From: an uncultured beta proteobacterium
Lineage (GTDB): Bacteria; Pseudomonadota; Gammaproteobacteria; Burkholderiales; SG8-41
Assembly: GCA_903885665.1 (NCBI GenBank)
Contig: CAISJL010000015.1
Coordinates: 1-54,834, forward strand
Reading direction: 5' to 3'
DNA: 54,834 bases
The notes under the pieces are model-generated. The model ran no database searches and was not told where the DNA came from. It saw nothing but the letters and a program-made list of their open reading frames with translations. Within the stretch, counting starts at the first letter, position 1. Each line of letters opens with the position of its first letter. This document shows positions 39,823-52,877 of this stretch, one piece after another. Both the position numbers and the translations under genes were made by a program.

Positions 39823-40713
39823 CTAGGTCATTGAAAGTTGTTTAATATAACGTCTAAATCCTGCTCCAATTTCAGGATGTTTCATTGCAAGCTCAACATT
39901 TGCCTCTAAATATCCAAGCTTGCTGCCACAATCATAACGTCTACCACTGAACTCATAAGCTAGAACTGTTTCTCTTGATTGCAGTCTTGCAATGGCATCC
40001 GTGAGTTGAATTTCAGCGCCTGCGCCTACTCTAGATTTGGATAACTCCTTGAAAATTTGAGGGGTCAAAATATATCGCCCCACCACACCAAAAAGAGACG
40101 GCGCAACAGAGGGCTGTGGCTTTTCAACGATACCACGTATCACATGTGGCGATAACGATCCTCTAGGCACATCAACCACACCATACTGCGAGATATTTTT
40201 TCTGGTAACCTTCTGAATCGCCACAATACTGTGGTGATTAATACGATGTAACTGCTCCATTTGCTTCAATACGGGCACTTTTGCATCAATCAAGTCATCA
40301 GCTAACAATACAGCAAATGGTTCATCTCCGACAACCGGTTGAGCGCAGAGCACTGCATGTCCCAAACCCAAAGGGCTAGCTTGTCGAATGAAAATACAAT
40401 TCACGCCGCTCGGTATTATTTCCTTGATCTGATTGAGCATCTCCAACTTACCAGAACGGGCAAGCGCAGACTCTAACTCCGCGGCTTGATCAAAATGATC
40501 CTCAATAGCACGCTTACCTCTTCCAGTTACAAATATTAATTCTGTCACTCCTGCTGCAATAGCCTCCTCCACAGCGTATTGTATGAGTGGCTTATCTACA
40601 ACTGGCAGCATCTCTTTGGGGCTCGCTTTAGTGGCCGGTAAAAATCGAGTACCAAGTCCAGCAACTGGGAATACTGCTTTACGAATACTTGTCTGCGGTA
40701 ATTTAGATTTCAA
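39823..40713 (-). CDS. galU: UTP--glucose-1-phosphate uridylyltransferase
   Basis: GalU makes UDP-glucose for surface polysaccharides. The N-terminal nucleotide loop VFPVAGLGTRFLPATKASPK is diagnostic, followed by LPVVDKPLIQYAVEEA and FVTGRGKRAIEDHFD. The 296 residues begin at TTG (40713), with AAGGA 6 nt upstream and no ATG before the nucleotide loop. It follows ligA by 36 nt. Confidence 0.96.
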   Translation of the reverse strand: MKSKLPQTSIRKAVFPVAGLGTRFLPATKASPKEMLPVVDKPLIQYAVEEAIAAGVTELIFVTGRGKRAIEDHFDQAAELESALARSGKLEMLNQIKEIIPSGVNCIFIRQASPLGLGHAVLCAQPVVGDEPFAVLLADDLIDAKVPVLKQMEQLHRINHHSIVAIQKVTRKNISQYGVVDVPRGSLSPHVIRGIVEKPQPSVAPSLFGVVGRYILTPQIFKELSKSRVGAGAEIQLTDAIARLQSRETVLAYEFSGRRYDCGSKLGYLEANVELAMKHPEIGAGFRRYIKQLSMT

Positions 40714-40749
40714 GGTATTTCCTTAATCAATCAATTTAAGGTATATGAA

Positions 40750-43850
<3,101 letters not shown>

Positions 43851-43862
43851 AGGATTTCACTC

Positions 43863-46800
43863 TCAAGCCACGGATTCAGTCAATTTCATAGCAGATTCAA
43901 TATCTACTGCAACAACCCTTGAAATACCGGGCTCTTGCATGGTAATGCCTAACAATTGATTTGCTAATTCCATAGTAATTTTATTATGGCTAATAAATAC
44001 AAACTGGGAATGATCAGACATTTTTTTCACTAATTCACAGAAACGCACAGTATTGGTATCATCAAGTGGTGCGTCAACCTCATCCAACATGCAAAATGGT
44101 GCAGGATTTAATTTAAATATCGAGAACACCAAGGCAACTGCGGTTAACGCTTTCTCACCACCCGATAATAAATGAATAGAACTGTTCTTTTTGCCCGGCG
44201 GTTGCGCAATGACTTGCACACCACAATCTAATATCTCCTCGCCGGTGAGCAACAGCTTAGCGTTCCCACCATTAAACAATGCGGGGAACATCTCTGAGAA
44301 ATGACCATTAACCTCATCAAAAGTCGCTTGTAGACGATCCCGAGTCTCGCGATCAATACGACGAATGGCCTCTTCGAGAGTATTCATTGCCGCAGTTAAG
44401 TCCTCAAATTGGGCATCGAGGTAAGTTTTTCTCTCTTGCGCCGCCGTCAACTCCTCTAATGCTGCCAAATTAACAGCACCCAAACTCTTAATTTCATCAT
44501 TTAGACGATTAATCTCTGCTTGGAATGAGCCAGATCGAGTGCCTTTCTCAAGGTTTTGCAACAACTCTTCTTCATTAGCACCCGCTGCCAACAACTGCTC
44601 TGCATACTGCTCTTCAGAAATTCTAGCTTCTTGTTCCTTGAGCTTAATGTCACCAATGCGATCACGCAGGGGATTGAGTTTTTGTTCTGCGCTCAAGCGC
44701 TCCTGCTCTACAGATTTTAATTCTGTCTCTGTAGCCTCTAAAATATCTCGACATTGTGCCAAAGACTGTTCACGCTCAACACGCGCAGTCAATAATTGTT
44801 GCAGTTGATCTTGCCAAGGGGAGTCATCCAACTCGCGTAACGCCAGTTGCTCAGCAGATAAGGACTGCCCAAGACGTTCAACTGTTGTTGCTGTTTGAGC
44901 GATGCCCCGCTCAACTTCTGCAATTTTATTGAGCGAAGTTTTACCATTAAAGACAGCCTCTTGATACGCTCTTTCTGCTTGCTGTGTGATTAATCGTTGC
45001 TGATCTAACTGGGCTTGAGTTTCACGGTATAGCTCTAATACAGAGTCTAATTCGGTCGCATATGCTGCAGACTCCTCTGAGAATCGCGATAAATTTGTTT
45101 GGGCAAGCTCTTGAGCAATGGCTTCTGACTCAATTTGTTGCGCAATATCCATCAGCTCCAATGAGATTTGCTGATCCCGCTCCATGAGGCGCTGAGTCTG
45201 CTCTGACAATCTGACTATTTCAACATCTATGCCATGTTGTTTAAGCTGAAGATCACCAATCTGCTCACGCAAGGTAGTCATCAATACTTTTTCACCATGA
45301 ATCTGACTAGCGGCAGTATCGGCAACCACTCGCAATGCATCTAAATGCACTCGGCTAGCCGCAATCCCGGTCTGTAGCTGCTCTATTTCTCGTTGCCTTG
45401 AAAGCACACCATGCAACTCTGAGTCTGGCGCATAAAAAGACACTGTGTGACGTGTCAACAAATAACCATCACAGGTCACAATCATTGCACCCGGCTCTAG
45501 ATATGCCCTAAGCGGCAATGCTTGCTCCAGCGTTTGCACAACAAATACCCCATGTAGCCATTCTGCTAATGCTACAGACCAGCGTGGATCACGACAAATT
45601 ACAAATCGACGCAAAGGTTGCGCATTTGCAGGCATCGGTGCATTAGGCACTAGAGCAACATTGTCAGACATCTCCACAACTGCCAACTTCCCCATTGGGG
45701 CATTAACCCATGCCCCACACTGATCTAACTCAGGCATTCCAACAGCATTGAGGCGCTCTCTAAGCACCGCCTCTAGTGCATCCTCATATCCTGAATCTAT
45801 GGTAATGCCCTGCCATAAGCGCACAGCACCATCCAAGCCTTGCTGCTCTATCCATGCATCAATATCTGCACCCTGTGCTAAGCGATCTTGTAATTGCTGC
45901 ATCGCTTCGGCCCGAGCTTCCATCCCTGTTAATGTTTGCAAAGCGAGCTCTACAGCCTCATTATGACCAACCAATGCAGCCTCTAGCTGTGGTAATTGCA
46001 ACTCCTTGTCGGCTAAAACGTCACGTAGGCTGTTTGCTTCTTCCTCATGAAGAGCTAAATTATTTCTTAAACCCTCTAAAATATCGGCATCCGGGCGCTC
46101 TAATGCATTTTGCTCTTCATGCAATTTGTCATTACGAACTTGCAACCCTTCAAGCACGCGTATTGAATGGTCAAGCTTAGTTTGCTCTACTTGACGTGAC
46201 TGTTGCGCTTGCCCTAGCACTTGCTGCAGGGCATCTCGTCGTTCAATCGATGCACGCCAAGCCTCTTCTGCCAGCGGCAGTTGAGCCTGACACTCATCAT
46301 GTATCGCCGCACACTCTAATGTTTTGTCTTGAGCGCGATTCGCTTCATCTTGCCACTGGGCCAAGCTATGATTGAGTTCAAATTGCTGTTGTTCAGCCTG
46401 GCTTAATTGGCTACTGAGGGCATTAATTTGCGACTGGACACGGTTTTGATTGTCTTGGATATGTGCAATCTGCTGCTCAATCCGAGACACCTCGGCATTG
46501 GTCTCATAGAGCGCCCCCTGCGCGGCATGCACTTCGTCCCCGGCCTTGTAATGCTGATTGCGCAAATCTTCTAAACGCCGCTCCGCATCTCTGAGCGCTG
46601 CAGTTTCCGCTTCCAATTCATTACCTAGGCGCTCAATATCGCGGGCATGACGTGCTCGCGTGGCGGATGCCTCCTGCCTGCGCGTAAACCATAACATGAG
46701 TTGCGTACCTGTTAATTGCGCTTGCAATGCATGGTAGCGCGTTGCAACTTCAGCCTGGCCTTGCAAGTGGGTCAACTGCTTGTCTAACTCTTGCCGAATA

Positions 46801-47387
46801 TCTTCTACTCGCGCTAAATTCTCACGTGTATCTTTAAGACGCAACTCTGTTTCACGGCGCCGCTCTTTATACTTTGAAACGCCTGCTGCCTCTTCAAGAA
46901 AAACTCTCAACTCCTCGGGCTTAGCCTCAATCACCCGCGAAATCATACCCTGCTCGATAATGGCATACGCACGACTGCCCAGACCAGTTCCTAAGAAGAT
47001 ATCCGAGACATCACGTCTTCTGACACGCGTATTATTGATAAAGTAGGTGGAGTCACCGTCACGCTCAAACATACGCTTCACTGAAATCTCAGCATAGGTA
47101 GACCATTGACCAGCAGCCTTACCTAAACTGTTATCAAAAACTAATTCGACAGTGGCGCGATTCACCGGTTTACGATCACCAGAACCATTAAACAGTACGT
47201 CTTGCATGGTTGCACCACGCAAATGCTTTGCCGAGGATTCACCTAATACCCAACGCACCGCATCAATAATATTAGACTTGCCACAGCCATTGGGGCCAAC
47301 CACACCAACTAACTGACCGGGCACGGGAATTTGAGTTGGATCCACGAAAGATTTAAAACCAGCGAGATTAATTTGTTTGAGGCGCAA
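43863..47387 (-). CDS. smc: Chromosome segregation protein SMC
   Basis: SMC organises and segregates chromosomes. The N-terminal head starts INLAGFKSFVDPTQIPVPG with Walker A GPNGCGKSN. Two long coiled coils (about 170-500 and 680-1000) flank the hinge around 510-660. The C-terminal head has the ABC signature LLSGGEKALTA and Walker B FCMLDEVDAPLDDTN. The 1174 residues are the usual length. The start is TTG at 47387. An in-frame TAG lies five codons upstream, so no earlier start exists. The Shine-Dalgarno is weak. Confidence 0.97.
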   Translation of the reverse strand: MRLKQINLAGFKSFVDPTQIPVPGQLVGVVGPNGCGKSNIIDAVRWVLGESSAKHLRGATMQDVLFNGSGDRKPVNRATVELVFDNSLGKAAGQWSTYAEISVKRMFERDGDSTYFINNTRVRRRDVSDIFLGTGLGSRAYAIIEQGMISRVIEAKPEELRVFLEEAAGVSKYKERRRETELRLKDTRENLARVEDIRQELDKQLTHLQGQAEVATRYHALQAQLTGTQLMLWFTRRQEASATRARHARDIERLGNELEAETAALRDAERRLEDLRNQHYKAGDEVHAAQGALYETNAEVSRIEQQIAHIQDNQNRVQSQINALSSQLSQAEQQQFELNHSLAQWQDEANRAQDKTLECAAIHDECQAQLPLAEEAWRASIERRDALQQVLGQAQQSRQVEQTKLDHSIRVLEGLQVRNDKLHEEQNALERPDADILEGLRNNLALHEEEANSLRDVLADKELQLPQLEAALVGHNEAVELALQTLTGMEARAEAMQQLQDRLAQGADIDAWIEQQGLDGAVRLWQGITIDSGYEDALEAVLRERLNAVGMPELDQCGAWVNAPMGKLAVVEMSDNVALVPNAPMPANAQPLRRFVICRDPRWSVALAEWLHGVFVVQTLEQALPLRAYLEPGAMIVTCDGYLLTRHTVSFYAPDSELHGVLSRQREIEQLQTGIAASRVHLDALRVVADTAASQIHGEKVLMTTLREQIGDLQLKQHGIDVEIVRLSEQTQRLMERDQQISLELMDIAQQIESEAIAQELAQTNLSRFSEESAAYATELDSVLELYRETQAQLDQQRLITQQAERAYQEAVFNGKTSLNKIAEVERGIAQTATTVERLGQSLSAEQLALRELDDSPWQDQLQQLLTARVEREQSLAQCRDILEATETELKSVEQERLSAEQKLNPLRDRIGDIKLKEQEARISEEQYAEQLLAAGANEEELLQNLEKGTRSGSFQAEINRLNDEIKSLGAVNLAALEELTAAQERKTYLDAQFEDLTAAMNTLEEAIRRIDRETRDRLQATFDEVNGHFSEMFPALFNGGNAKLLLTGEEILDCGVQVIAQPPGKKNSSIHLLSGGEKALTAVALVFSIFKLNPAPFCMLDEVDAPLDDTNTVRFCELVKKMSDHSQFVFISHNKITMELANQLLGITMQEPGISRVVAVDIESAMKLTESVA

Positions 47388-47495
47388 GGGTCGAATCTGC
47401 CACTAAAAAGGGTTGAGAGAACGGAAATTGCATTATTTCTAAACTAAAGAGGTAAAATCTAGCCCTCATTTTAACTGAAATGGCTATAAACCATC

Positions 47496-47912
47496 ATGAC
47501 AACACAACCAACATCGCAAATTGAAACCTTCGACAGCCCAAAATCAGGTCGAGATTTCAGAATTCACATGGAAATACCAGAGTTTACGTGCTTATGCCCA
47601 AAAACAGGCCAGCCAGACTTTGCTACGCTAATGCTCGATTATGTCCCAGACCGGCTCTGCATGGAATTAAAAAGCCTAAAATTATATATCTGGTCATTTC
47701 GCAACCAAGGCGCCTTTCACGAGGCCGTCACTAACCACATATTGGATGATTTAGTTAAGGCAACCCGTCCCCGTTGGATGCGGCTAACCGCGCACTTCTA
47801 CGTGCGAGGCGGCGTTTACACCACTGTGAGTGCAGAACATCTCAAACGTGGATTTAAACGAAGCAATATCCCCGACATGCCATTACTCGTGCCGCAACAA
47901 CCAACCCGGTAA
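47496..47912 (+). CDS. queF: NADPH-dependent 7-cyano-7-deazaguanine reductase
   Basis: QueF reduces preQ0 to preQ1 in queuosine tRNA modification. The 138-residue single-domain (type I) form has the catalytic cysteine C34 and aspartate D41 in [11 protein letters not shown], and the QueF signature [16 protein letters not shown]. Start is ATG 47496. It is divergent from smc across a 108-bp spacer and precedes dapC by 111 bp. No other queuosine gene is in this window. Confidence 0.96.
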   Translation: MTTQPTSQIETFDSPKSGRDFRIHMEIPEFTCLCPKTGQPDFATLMLDYVPDRLCMELKSLKLYIWSFRNQGAFHEAVTNHILDDLVKATRPRWMRLTAHFYVRGGVYTTVSAEHLKRGFKRSNIPDMPLLVPQQPTR

Positions 47913-48023
47913 ATTAGAAGTGTTAGAGCACTCGCTCGTCTAGCCTTTGCCGTTCTATAATGACAACTTGCGCCCATCCTATTAGTGCATCATCACTTTA
48001 TCTAAACTACGCATGGAACTCCG

Positions 48024-49217
48024 TTGAATCCTCGACTCGAACTACTACAGAGCTACCCTTTCCAACGCCTGAGCACCTTACTCACCGGTAATCACCCCCC
48101 CGCCGGAGTCACCCCTATCAATTTGTATATCGGCGAACCCAAGCATCCTACGCCAAGTTTTATTCGAGAAACGTTGATTAATAACCTTGATGGAATAGCC
48201 AGCTATCCACTGACTCTAGGCACCGACACCTTGCGCGAAGCAATCGCGCAATGGATTGCCCGACGTTACAACATTTCAGCGCCTAATCTGGCGACTCAAA
48301 TCCTACCTGTGAACGGTAGCCGGGAAGCGCTCTTTGCGTTTGCACAGGCTGTTGTTGACACCTCCAAGCCATCGCCCGTCGTAATATGCCCCAACCCGTT
48401 CTACCAAATCTATGAAGGTGCGGCATTGTTGGCTGGCGCAAAACCACAATTTATCAATACCTTAGCGCATAATGATTATGCTTTTGATCCAGCACAGTTG
48501 CCCGATTCAGTTTGGCAACATGCGCAGCTAATTTATGTCTGTTCACCTGGCAATCCAACGGGAAAAGTATTAACACTGGCCGATTGGAAGCGTTTATTTG
48601 AATATGCAGATCGTTATCAATGCGTAATTGCCGCTGATGAGTGTTATTCAGAAATCTACTTTGACGAGTCTGCCCCTCCCTTGGGTGCGCTGGCTGCGGC
48701 TGTGCAACTGGGACGTCCTGACTTTAAAAACCTGGTGATTTTCTCAAGCCTGTCCAAGCGCTCAAATGTGCCGGGAATGCGCTCAGGTTTCGTCGCAGGG
48801 GATGCTTCGATTTTGAAACAGTTCTACCTCTACCGGACTTATCATGGCAGTGCTATGAGTCAATCGATACAAGCGGCCAGCACTGCCGCATGGCAAGATG
48901 AAGCCCACGTCATTGCTAACCGTGAAATGTATCTCGCAAAATTTAACGCAGTAGTCCCCATCCTTGAAGGTACCCTGCCAGTGTCTTGGCCTGATGCAGC
49001 CTTTTACTTATGGCTTGAGACGCCCATATCTGACGTCGAATTTACGCGCCGCCTCTATGCTGCTGAAGGCGTGTCGGTACTTCCTGGAAGTTATTTAGCA
49101 CGCGAGGCCAATGGCCAGAATCCGGGCGCTGGTCGAATTAGAATTGCGCTCGTTGCCACCGTAGCAGAATGCACAGAAGCAGCTACTCGAATTCAAAGAT
49201 TTACTTCAACTATTTGA
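48024..49217 (+). CDS. dapC: Succinyldiaminopimelate transaminase
   Basis: A class I/II PLP aminotransferase that makes N-succinyl-L,L-2,6-diaminopimelate for lysine and peptidoglycan. The cofactor lysine is K245 in [23 protein letters not shown] and [11 protein letters not shown] are family motifs. The start is TTG at 48024, with GGA about 8 nt upstream and the family N-terminus [15 protein letters not shown]; an ATG at 48013 is out of frame. TATAAT at 47956-47961 may be its -10 box. The function is supported by dapD 16 nt downstream. Confidence 0.93.
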   Translation: MNPRLELLQSYPFQRLSTLLTGNHPPAGVTPINLYIGEPKHPTPSFIRETLINNLDGIASYPLTLGTDTLREAIAQWIARRYNISAPNLATQILPVNGSREALFAFAQAVVDTSKPSPVVICPNPFYQIYEGAALLAGAKPQFINTLAHNDYAFDPAQLPDSVWQHAQLIYVCSPGNPTGKVLTLADWKRLFEYADRYQCVIAADECYSEIYFDESAPPLGALAAAVQLGRPDFKNLVIFSSLSKRSNVPGMRSGFVAGDASILKQFYLYRTYHGSAMSQSIQAASTAAWQDEAHVIANREMYLAKFNAVVPILEGTLPVSWPDAAFYLWLETPISDVEFTRRLYAAEGVSVLPGSYLAREANGQNPGAGRIRIALVATVAECTEAATRIQRFTSTI

Positions 49218-49233
49218 TTATATTGAGAAAATT

Positions 49234-50058
49234 ATGAAATCCTTACAAGACTGTATTAACCAATTCTGGGAGCAACGCGCAGAACTCACCTCTACCAATG
49301 CACCGGATGCAATTCGTAATGCAGTGGAGGAAACTATTCGCTTGTTAGACGCCGGCAAGTTACGCGTGGCTGAGCGCGTCAATGGACAGTGGCAAACTAA
49401 CGAATGGGCTAAAAAAGCAGTTTTGCTGTCATTTCGCCTTCAAGACAATACCGTTCTCACTGATGGTTACACTCGCTACTATGACAAGGTGCCTGCTAAA
49501 TTTGCCAACTACAGCGCCGAGGAATTTAAAGCGGGCGGTTTTCGTGCAGTGCCTCCTGCCACAGTTCGGCATGGGGTATACATCGCCAAAAATGTTGTGC
49601 TAATGCCCTCATTTGTCAATATTGGCGCCTATGTCGATGAAGGCACAATGGTAGACACTTGGGCAACAGTGGGCTCGTGCGCCCAAATCGGTAAAAATGT
49701 GCACCTATCCGGTGGTGTGGGTATTGGCGGCGTACTAGAGCCATTGCAAGCAAGCCCAACCATCATTGAAGACAATTGCTTTATTGGTGCGCGCTCCGAG
49801 ATTGTCGAAGGCGTTATTGTGGAAGAAGGCTCGGTCATTTCCATGGGCGTGTTCATCGGCCAGAGCACAAAAATATTCGATCGCGCCTCCGGTCAGGTAT
49901 TCTACGGTCGGGTGCCATCAGGCTCTGTGGTGGTGCCAGGTTCGCTACCATCCAAAGATGGACTGTGCAACTTATATTGCGCTGTCATCGTCAAACGTGT
50001 CGATGCCAAAACACGCGCAAAAACAAGTATTAACGATTTACTCCGTAGCGACGAATAA
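49234..50058 (+). CDS. dapD: Tetrahydrodipicolinate N-succinyltransferase
   Basis: DapD succinylates tetrahydrodipicolinate using succinyl-CoA, just before the DapC step. An N-terminal helical domain is followed by a left-handed beta-helix of hexapeptide repeats, with [19 protein letters not shown] and the ending [20 protein letters not shown]. The 274 residues match the family. Start is ATG 49234. In Burkholderiales dapE usually follows it, but here prmB begins 17 nt later. Confidence 0.98.
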   Translation: MKSLQDCINQFWEQRAELTSTNAPDAIRNAVEETIRLLDAGKLRVAERVNGQWQTNEWAKKAVLLSFRLQDNTVLTDGYTRYYDKVPAKFANYSAEEFKAGGFRAVPPATVRHGVYIAKNVVLMPSFVNIGAYVDEGTMVDTWATVGSCAQIGKNVHLSGGVGIGGVLEPLQASPTIIEDNCFIGARSEIVEGVIVEEGSVISMGVFIGQSTKIFDRASGQVFYGRVPSGSVVVPGSLPSKDGLCNLYCAVIVKRVDAKTRAKTSINDLLRSDE

Positions 50059-50075
50059 TCACCCCTACTGTCGCA

Positions 50076-51041
50076 ATGTCGCGCACCACAGTAATTGAAG
50101 TGCTGTATCGCACCCCGCGCGAATTAATCGCGCAGGCAACGCAGCGCTTTAAGGTGGCTAAGCTTAGCTATGGTCATGGCACCTTAAATGCCTCAGATGA
50201 AGCGGCCTGGTTGATGATGCATGCCATGCAATGCCCGTTCGAAGACCTTGAGTCTTTGCTCGATGAGCCGCTGAAGGCTGTTGTAATTCGCCGTGCCTTG
50301 GCACTTTTTGACAGACGCATTGAGGAACGTCGACCGGCTGCCTATTTAACGCAAGAGGCGTGGCTAGGGGCATATCGCTTTTATGTTGACGAACGCGTCA
50401 TTGTACCTCGCTCCTATCTCGCTGAGCTGTTAGCTCAAAAACTCAGACCGTGGGTCAAACCGCGCCAACAGATTCGGTCCATTCTTGATTTGTGCACGGG
50501 CTCAGGGTGCCTGGCCATAGTTGCTGCCCACACCTTTCCCAAAGCGCAGGTGTCTGCCTCTGACCTTTCACCTGCCGCCTTAAAGGTCGCCCAGCGCAAT
50601 GTTCGAGAGCATCAGCTCAACACAAAGTTAAATCTGTATCTATCTGATTTATTTAATAAAATTCCAAATCAACAGTTTGATCTGATACTGACTAATCCGC
50701 CCTATGTCCGAGAAGCTGTGATGCGTCGCCTACCCCATGAATACCAACACGAGCCGAGCATGTCACTGCATGGCGGGGCCGATGGTTTTGATCTGGTGCG
50801 TCGCATCTTAATTGAAGCGGCTAGTTATCTGTCGCCACAAGGCTGGCTAATGATGGAAGTGGGACATCAGCGCAATCAACTAGAGCGCGCCTTCCCCAAG
50901 CTACCTTTTATTTGGGCGCAAACGAGCGGCGGGGATGACTGCGTTCTTCTATTACAGAGGGCAACATTAATTGCGTATGAGCAGCAGGCTCACTGGTCCA
51001 AGACATCAAAGTCTCAACGTCAGCTCCGACCAGCTCCATAA
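50076..51041 (+). CDS. prmB: Ribosomal protein L3 glutamine methyltransferase
   Basis: PrmB N5-methylates a glutamine of ribosomal protein L3. The SAM site LCTGSGC (139-145) and the catalytic NPPY (207-210) are present. The N-terminal region with YGHGTLNASDEAAWLMMHA distinguishes it from PrmC. At 321 residues it is slightly long because its tail, [14 protein letters not shown] onward, runs 134 bp into the oppositely oriented rluB gene. Start is ATG 50076. Confidence 0.94.
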   Translation: MSRTTVIEVLYRTPRELIAQATQRFKVAKLSYGHGTLNASDEAAWLMMHAMQCPFEDLESLLDEPLKAVVIRRALALFDRRIEERRPAAYLTQEAWLGAYRFYVDERVIVPRSYLAELLAQKLRPWVKPRQQIRSILDLCTGSGCLAIVAAHTFPKAQVSASDLSPAALKVAQRNVREHQLNTKLNLYLSDLFNKIPNQQFDLILTNPPYVREAVMRRLPHEYQHEPSMSLHGGADGFDLVRRILIEAASYLSPQGWLMMEVGHQRNQLERAFPKLPFIWAQTSGGDDCVLLLQRATLIAYEQQAHWSKTSKSQRQLRPAP

Positions 51042-51840
51042 ACTGCCCTCTCTTGAGTCTTGGGGGTAACCCCAAAATCCCAAACCGCACCCGCATTAAA
51101 CGACTAACCGTTAAGCCTTGCGATTCAAATAATCGCCGAACCACACGATTACGACCTTCTTTTAATAAGACTCTAAACCACCGATTAGCACCCTCACCAC
51201 CCTCTTCTTCGACATACTCAAAATTAGCCCGCCCATCTTCAAGTTCAACGCCGCTACATAAAGTGGCCAGCGTAGGTGCGCTCACTGCACCCAAAACGCG
51301 AACTGCGTATTCGCGCTCCACTTCAAATCGCGGATGCATCATACGGTTAGCCAAATCGCCAGAGGTCGTAAAAATTAACAATCCACTGGTATTAAAGTCT
51401 AAACGGCCAATCGCTAACCATTTTCCGCCTCGAGTGCGCGGTAAGTGGTCAAATACGGTGGGTCGACCTTGAGGGTCACTATTACTGACAATCTCACCTT
51501 CAGGCTTATGGTAGAGCACTACTCTGGGTAACTGATCAGCCTGAGGCCAAGCAACCAAACGCTCCACAACCCTAACTTTATCTTCAACGGTAACCCGATC
51601 ACCTACAGTTGCTAGCTTACCGTTGACGGTGACCTCACCAGCACGAATCCGCTCCTCCATCGCCCGTCTTGAACCAAGACCAGCTTGAGCAAGCATTTTA
51701 TGTAATTTCTCGCCCTTTACCTCTGCTGTTGATGCGCCAACATCGTCATTCGATTTGGATTCAGCAACGACTTCTGGACGTTTTGGGCGAATAGGCGAAC
51801 GTGAACCACCTGTAGGGCGACGTTTTGAACGTGGATTCAT
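50908..51840 (-). CDS. rluB: 23S rRNA pseudouridine synthase (RluB/RsuA family)
   Basis: This enzyme forms pseudouridine in large-subunit rRNA. A basic N-terminal tail (about 1-25) precedes an S4 domain, [19 protein letters not shown], and the catalytic domain with D148 in [27 protein letters not shown] is the usual late motif. It has 310 residues. ATG at 51840 overlaps the recR stop (ATGA). The 3' end overlaps prmB by 134 bp. RluB is favoured over other family members by the recR-rluB order. Confidence 0.92.
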   Translation of the reverse strand: MNPRSKRRPTGGSRSPIRPKRPEVVAESKSNDDVGASTAEVKGEKLHKMLAQAGLGSRRAMEERIRAGEVTVNGKLATVGDRVTVEDKVRVVERLVAWPQADQLPRVVLYHKPEGEIVSNSDPQGRPTVFDHLPRTRGGKWLAIGRLDFNTSGLLIFTTSGDLANRMMHPRFEVEREYAVRVLGAVSAPTLATLCSGVELEDGRANFEYVEEEGGEGANRWFRVLLKEGRNRVVRRLFESQGLTVSRLMRVRFGILGLPPRLKRGQFMELVGADVETLMSWTSEPAAHTQLMLPSVIEERSHPRRSFAPK

Positions 51841-52433
51841 ACTACCCGCCTAGAACGGACAGCCTGTGCCAAAGTCCCACTATCAACGTGCTCTAGCTCC
51901 CCACCAACTGGCAACCCTCGCGCAATTCTAGTCACACGCAATCCCTTTGAGCGCAACAACTCACCAGCATAATGCGCTGTTGCTTCACCTTCAACCGTAA
52001 AATTTGTGGCTAACAATACTTCTTCAACCACACCATCACAACTGCGCTGAATTAAGCGCTCCAAATGAATATCTTTAGGGCCAATGCCATCTAGAGGAGA
52101 CAAAACTCCCATCAATACAAAATATAAACCGTCAAAACACTGCGCCTGTTCCATCATTAATAAATCGCTAGGCGTCTCAACAACGCATAACAGACTCGGG
52201 TTACGTCTTGGTGCTAGGCACAAGGAGCACACGGTCGCCTCAGCAAAATTGTTACAGCGCTCACAGTGTTGCAGTGTCATCAAGGCATTGCTCATCGCGC
52301 TGGCTAGACGTTGGGCACCATTGCGATCACGCTGCATTAAATGGAAAGCCATGCGTTGCGCAGAACGCGGCCCAACACCAGGCAAGCACCTGAGTGCATC
52401 AATCAAATCTCTAAATGATGGGGGCGCGTTCAT
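51837..52433 (-). CDS. recR: Recombination protein RecR
   Basis: RecR works with RecO in RecA loading at gaps. A helix-hairpin-helix with [20 protein letters not shown], the zinc finger [16 protein letters not shown] and the TOPRIM domain beginning [15 protein letters not shown] are in order. ATG at 52433 gives 198 residues; the TTG at 52442 is less likely because it lies in the -10 box of a candidate promoter. It is separated from ybaB by 117 bp. Confidence 0.96.
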   Translation of the reverse strand: MNAPPSFRDLIDALRCLPGVGPRSAQRMAFHLMQRDRNGAQRLASAMSNALMTLQHCERCNNFAEATVCSLCLAPRRNPSLLCVVETPSDLLMMEQAQCFDGLYFVLMGVLSPLDGIGPKDIHLERLIQRSCDGVVEEVLLATNFTVEGEATAHYAGELLRSKGLRVTRIARGLPVGGELEHVDSGTLAQAVRSRRVV

Positions 52434-52441
52434 GTGTTCCA

Positions 52442-52470
52442 ATTATACATCTAATATACTGATTTTTAAG
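52442..52470 (-). promoter_or_regulatory. Candidate promoter immediately upstream of recR
   Basis: On the minus strand a perfect TATAAT (52447-52442) lies 17 bp after CTTAAA (52470-52465), a weak -35. The predicted start is about 2 nt before the recR ATG at 52433, so the transcript would be nearly leaderless. The surrounding spacer 52434-52550 shows no other feature. Confidence 0.4.
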
Positions 52471-52550
52471 AATTTTTATTGGGAATAAGGCTGTCAGCCA
52501 GTGCCCCACAACGCCCCACCCAGATCAACACTACAGTTTGGAGCCGCCCA

Positions 52551-52877
52551 CTAAAAAGGTAGTTTCATGCCTGGAGGCAAAGGCAAGCCTGCAGTTACGC
52601 CAGCCATTTTTTCTTGCGAAATAGCCTCAACGCGACGCACTGCATCATTAATTGCAACCACCAATAAGTCCTCTAACATTTCCAATTCCTCACCCTTGAG
52701 GCTAGGGTCAATATTGACTCGTTTAACCGCATACTTGCCAGTCATGACGATCTTGACCGCGCCTGCACTTGATTGCCCCTCAACTTCTAGTTGGGCTAAC
52801 TGCTCCTGCGTCTTGCGCATATTATCTTGCATCTGCTGCGCCTGTTTCATCAAGCCAGCCAACTGACCTTTCATCAT
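52551..52877 (-). CDS. ybaB: YbaB/EbfC family nucleoid-associated protein
   Basis: YbaB is a small dimeric DNA-binding protein linked to nucleoid structure and gene regulation. The 108 residues start [20 protein letters not shown] with a helical region, contain the family [16 protein letters not shown] segment and end [11 protein letters not shown]. Start ATG at 52877 (or 52874) overlaps the dnaX stop, with AGGAAG upstream. The dnaX-ybaB-recR order is nearly universal in proteobacteria. Confidence 0.96.
   Translation of the reverse strand: MMKGQLAGLMKQAQQMQDNMRKTQEQLAQLEVEGQSSAGAVKIVMTGKYAVKRVNIDPSLKGEELEMLEDLLVVAINDAVRRVEAISQEKMAGVTAGLPLPPGMKLPF

Noticed and set aside
45854-46180. 108-residue plus-strand frame inside smc
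   Set aside because: It is antisense to the smc coiled coil and has no signal of its own. The higher G+C of this part of the window lengthens chance frames.
51053-51472. 139-residue plus-strand frame antisense to rluB
   Set aside because: It mirrors rluB codons, starts within the gene and shows no family pattern.
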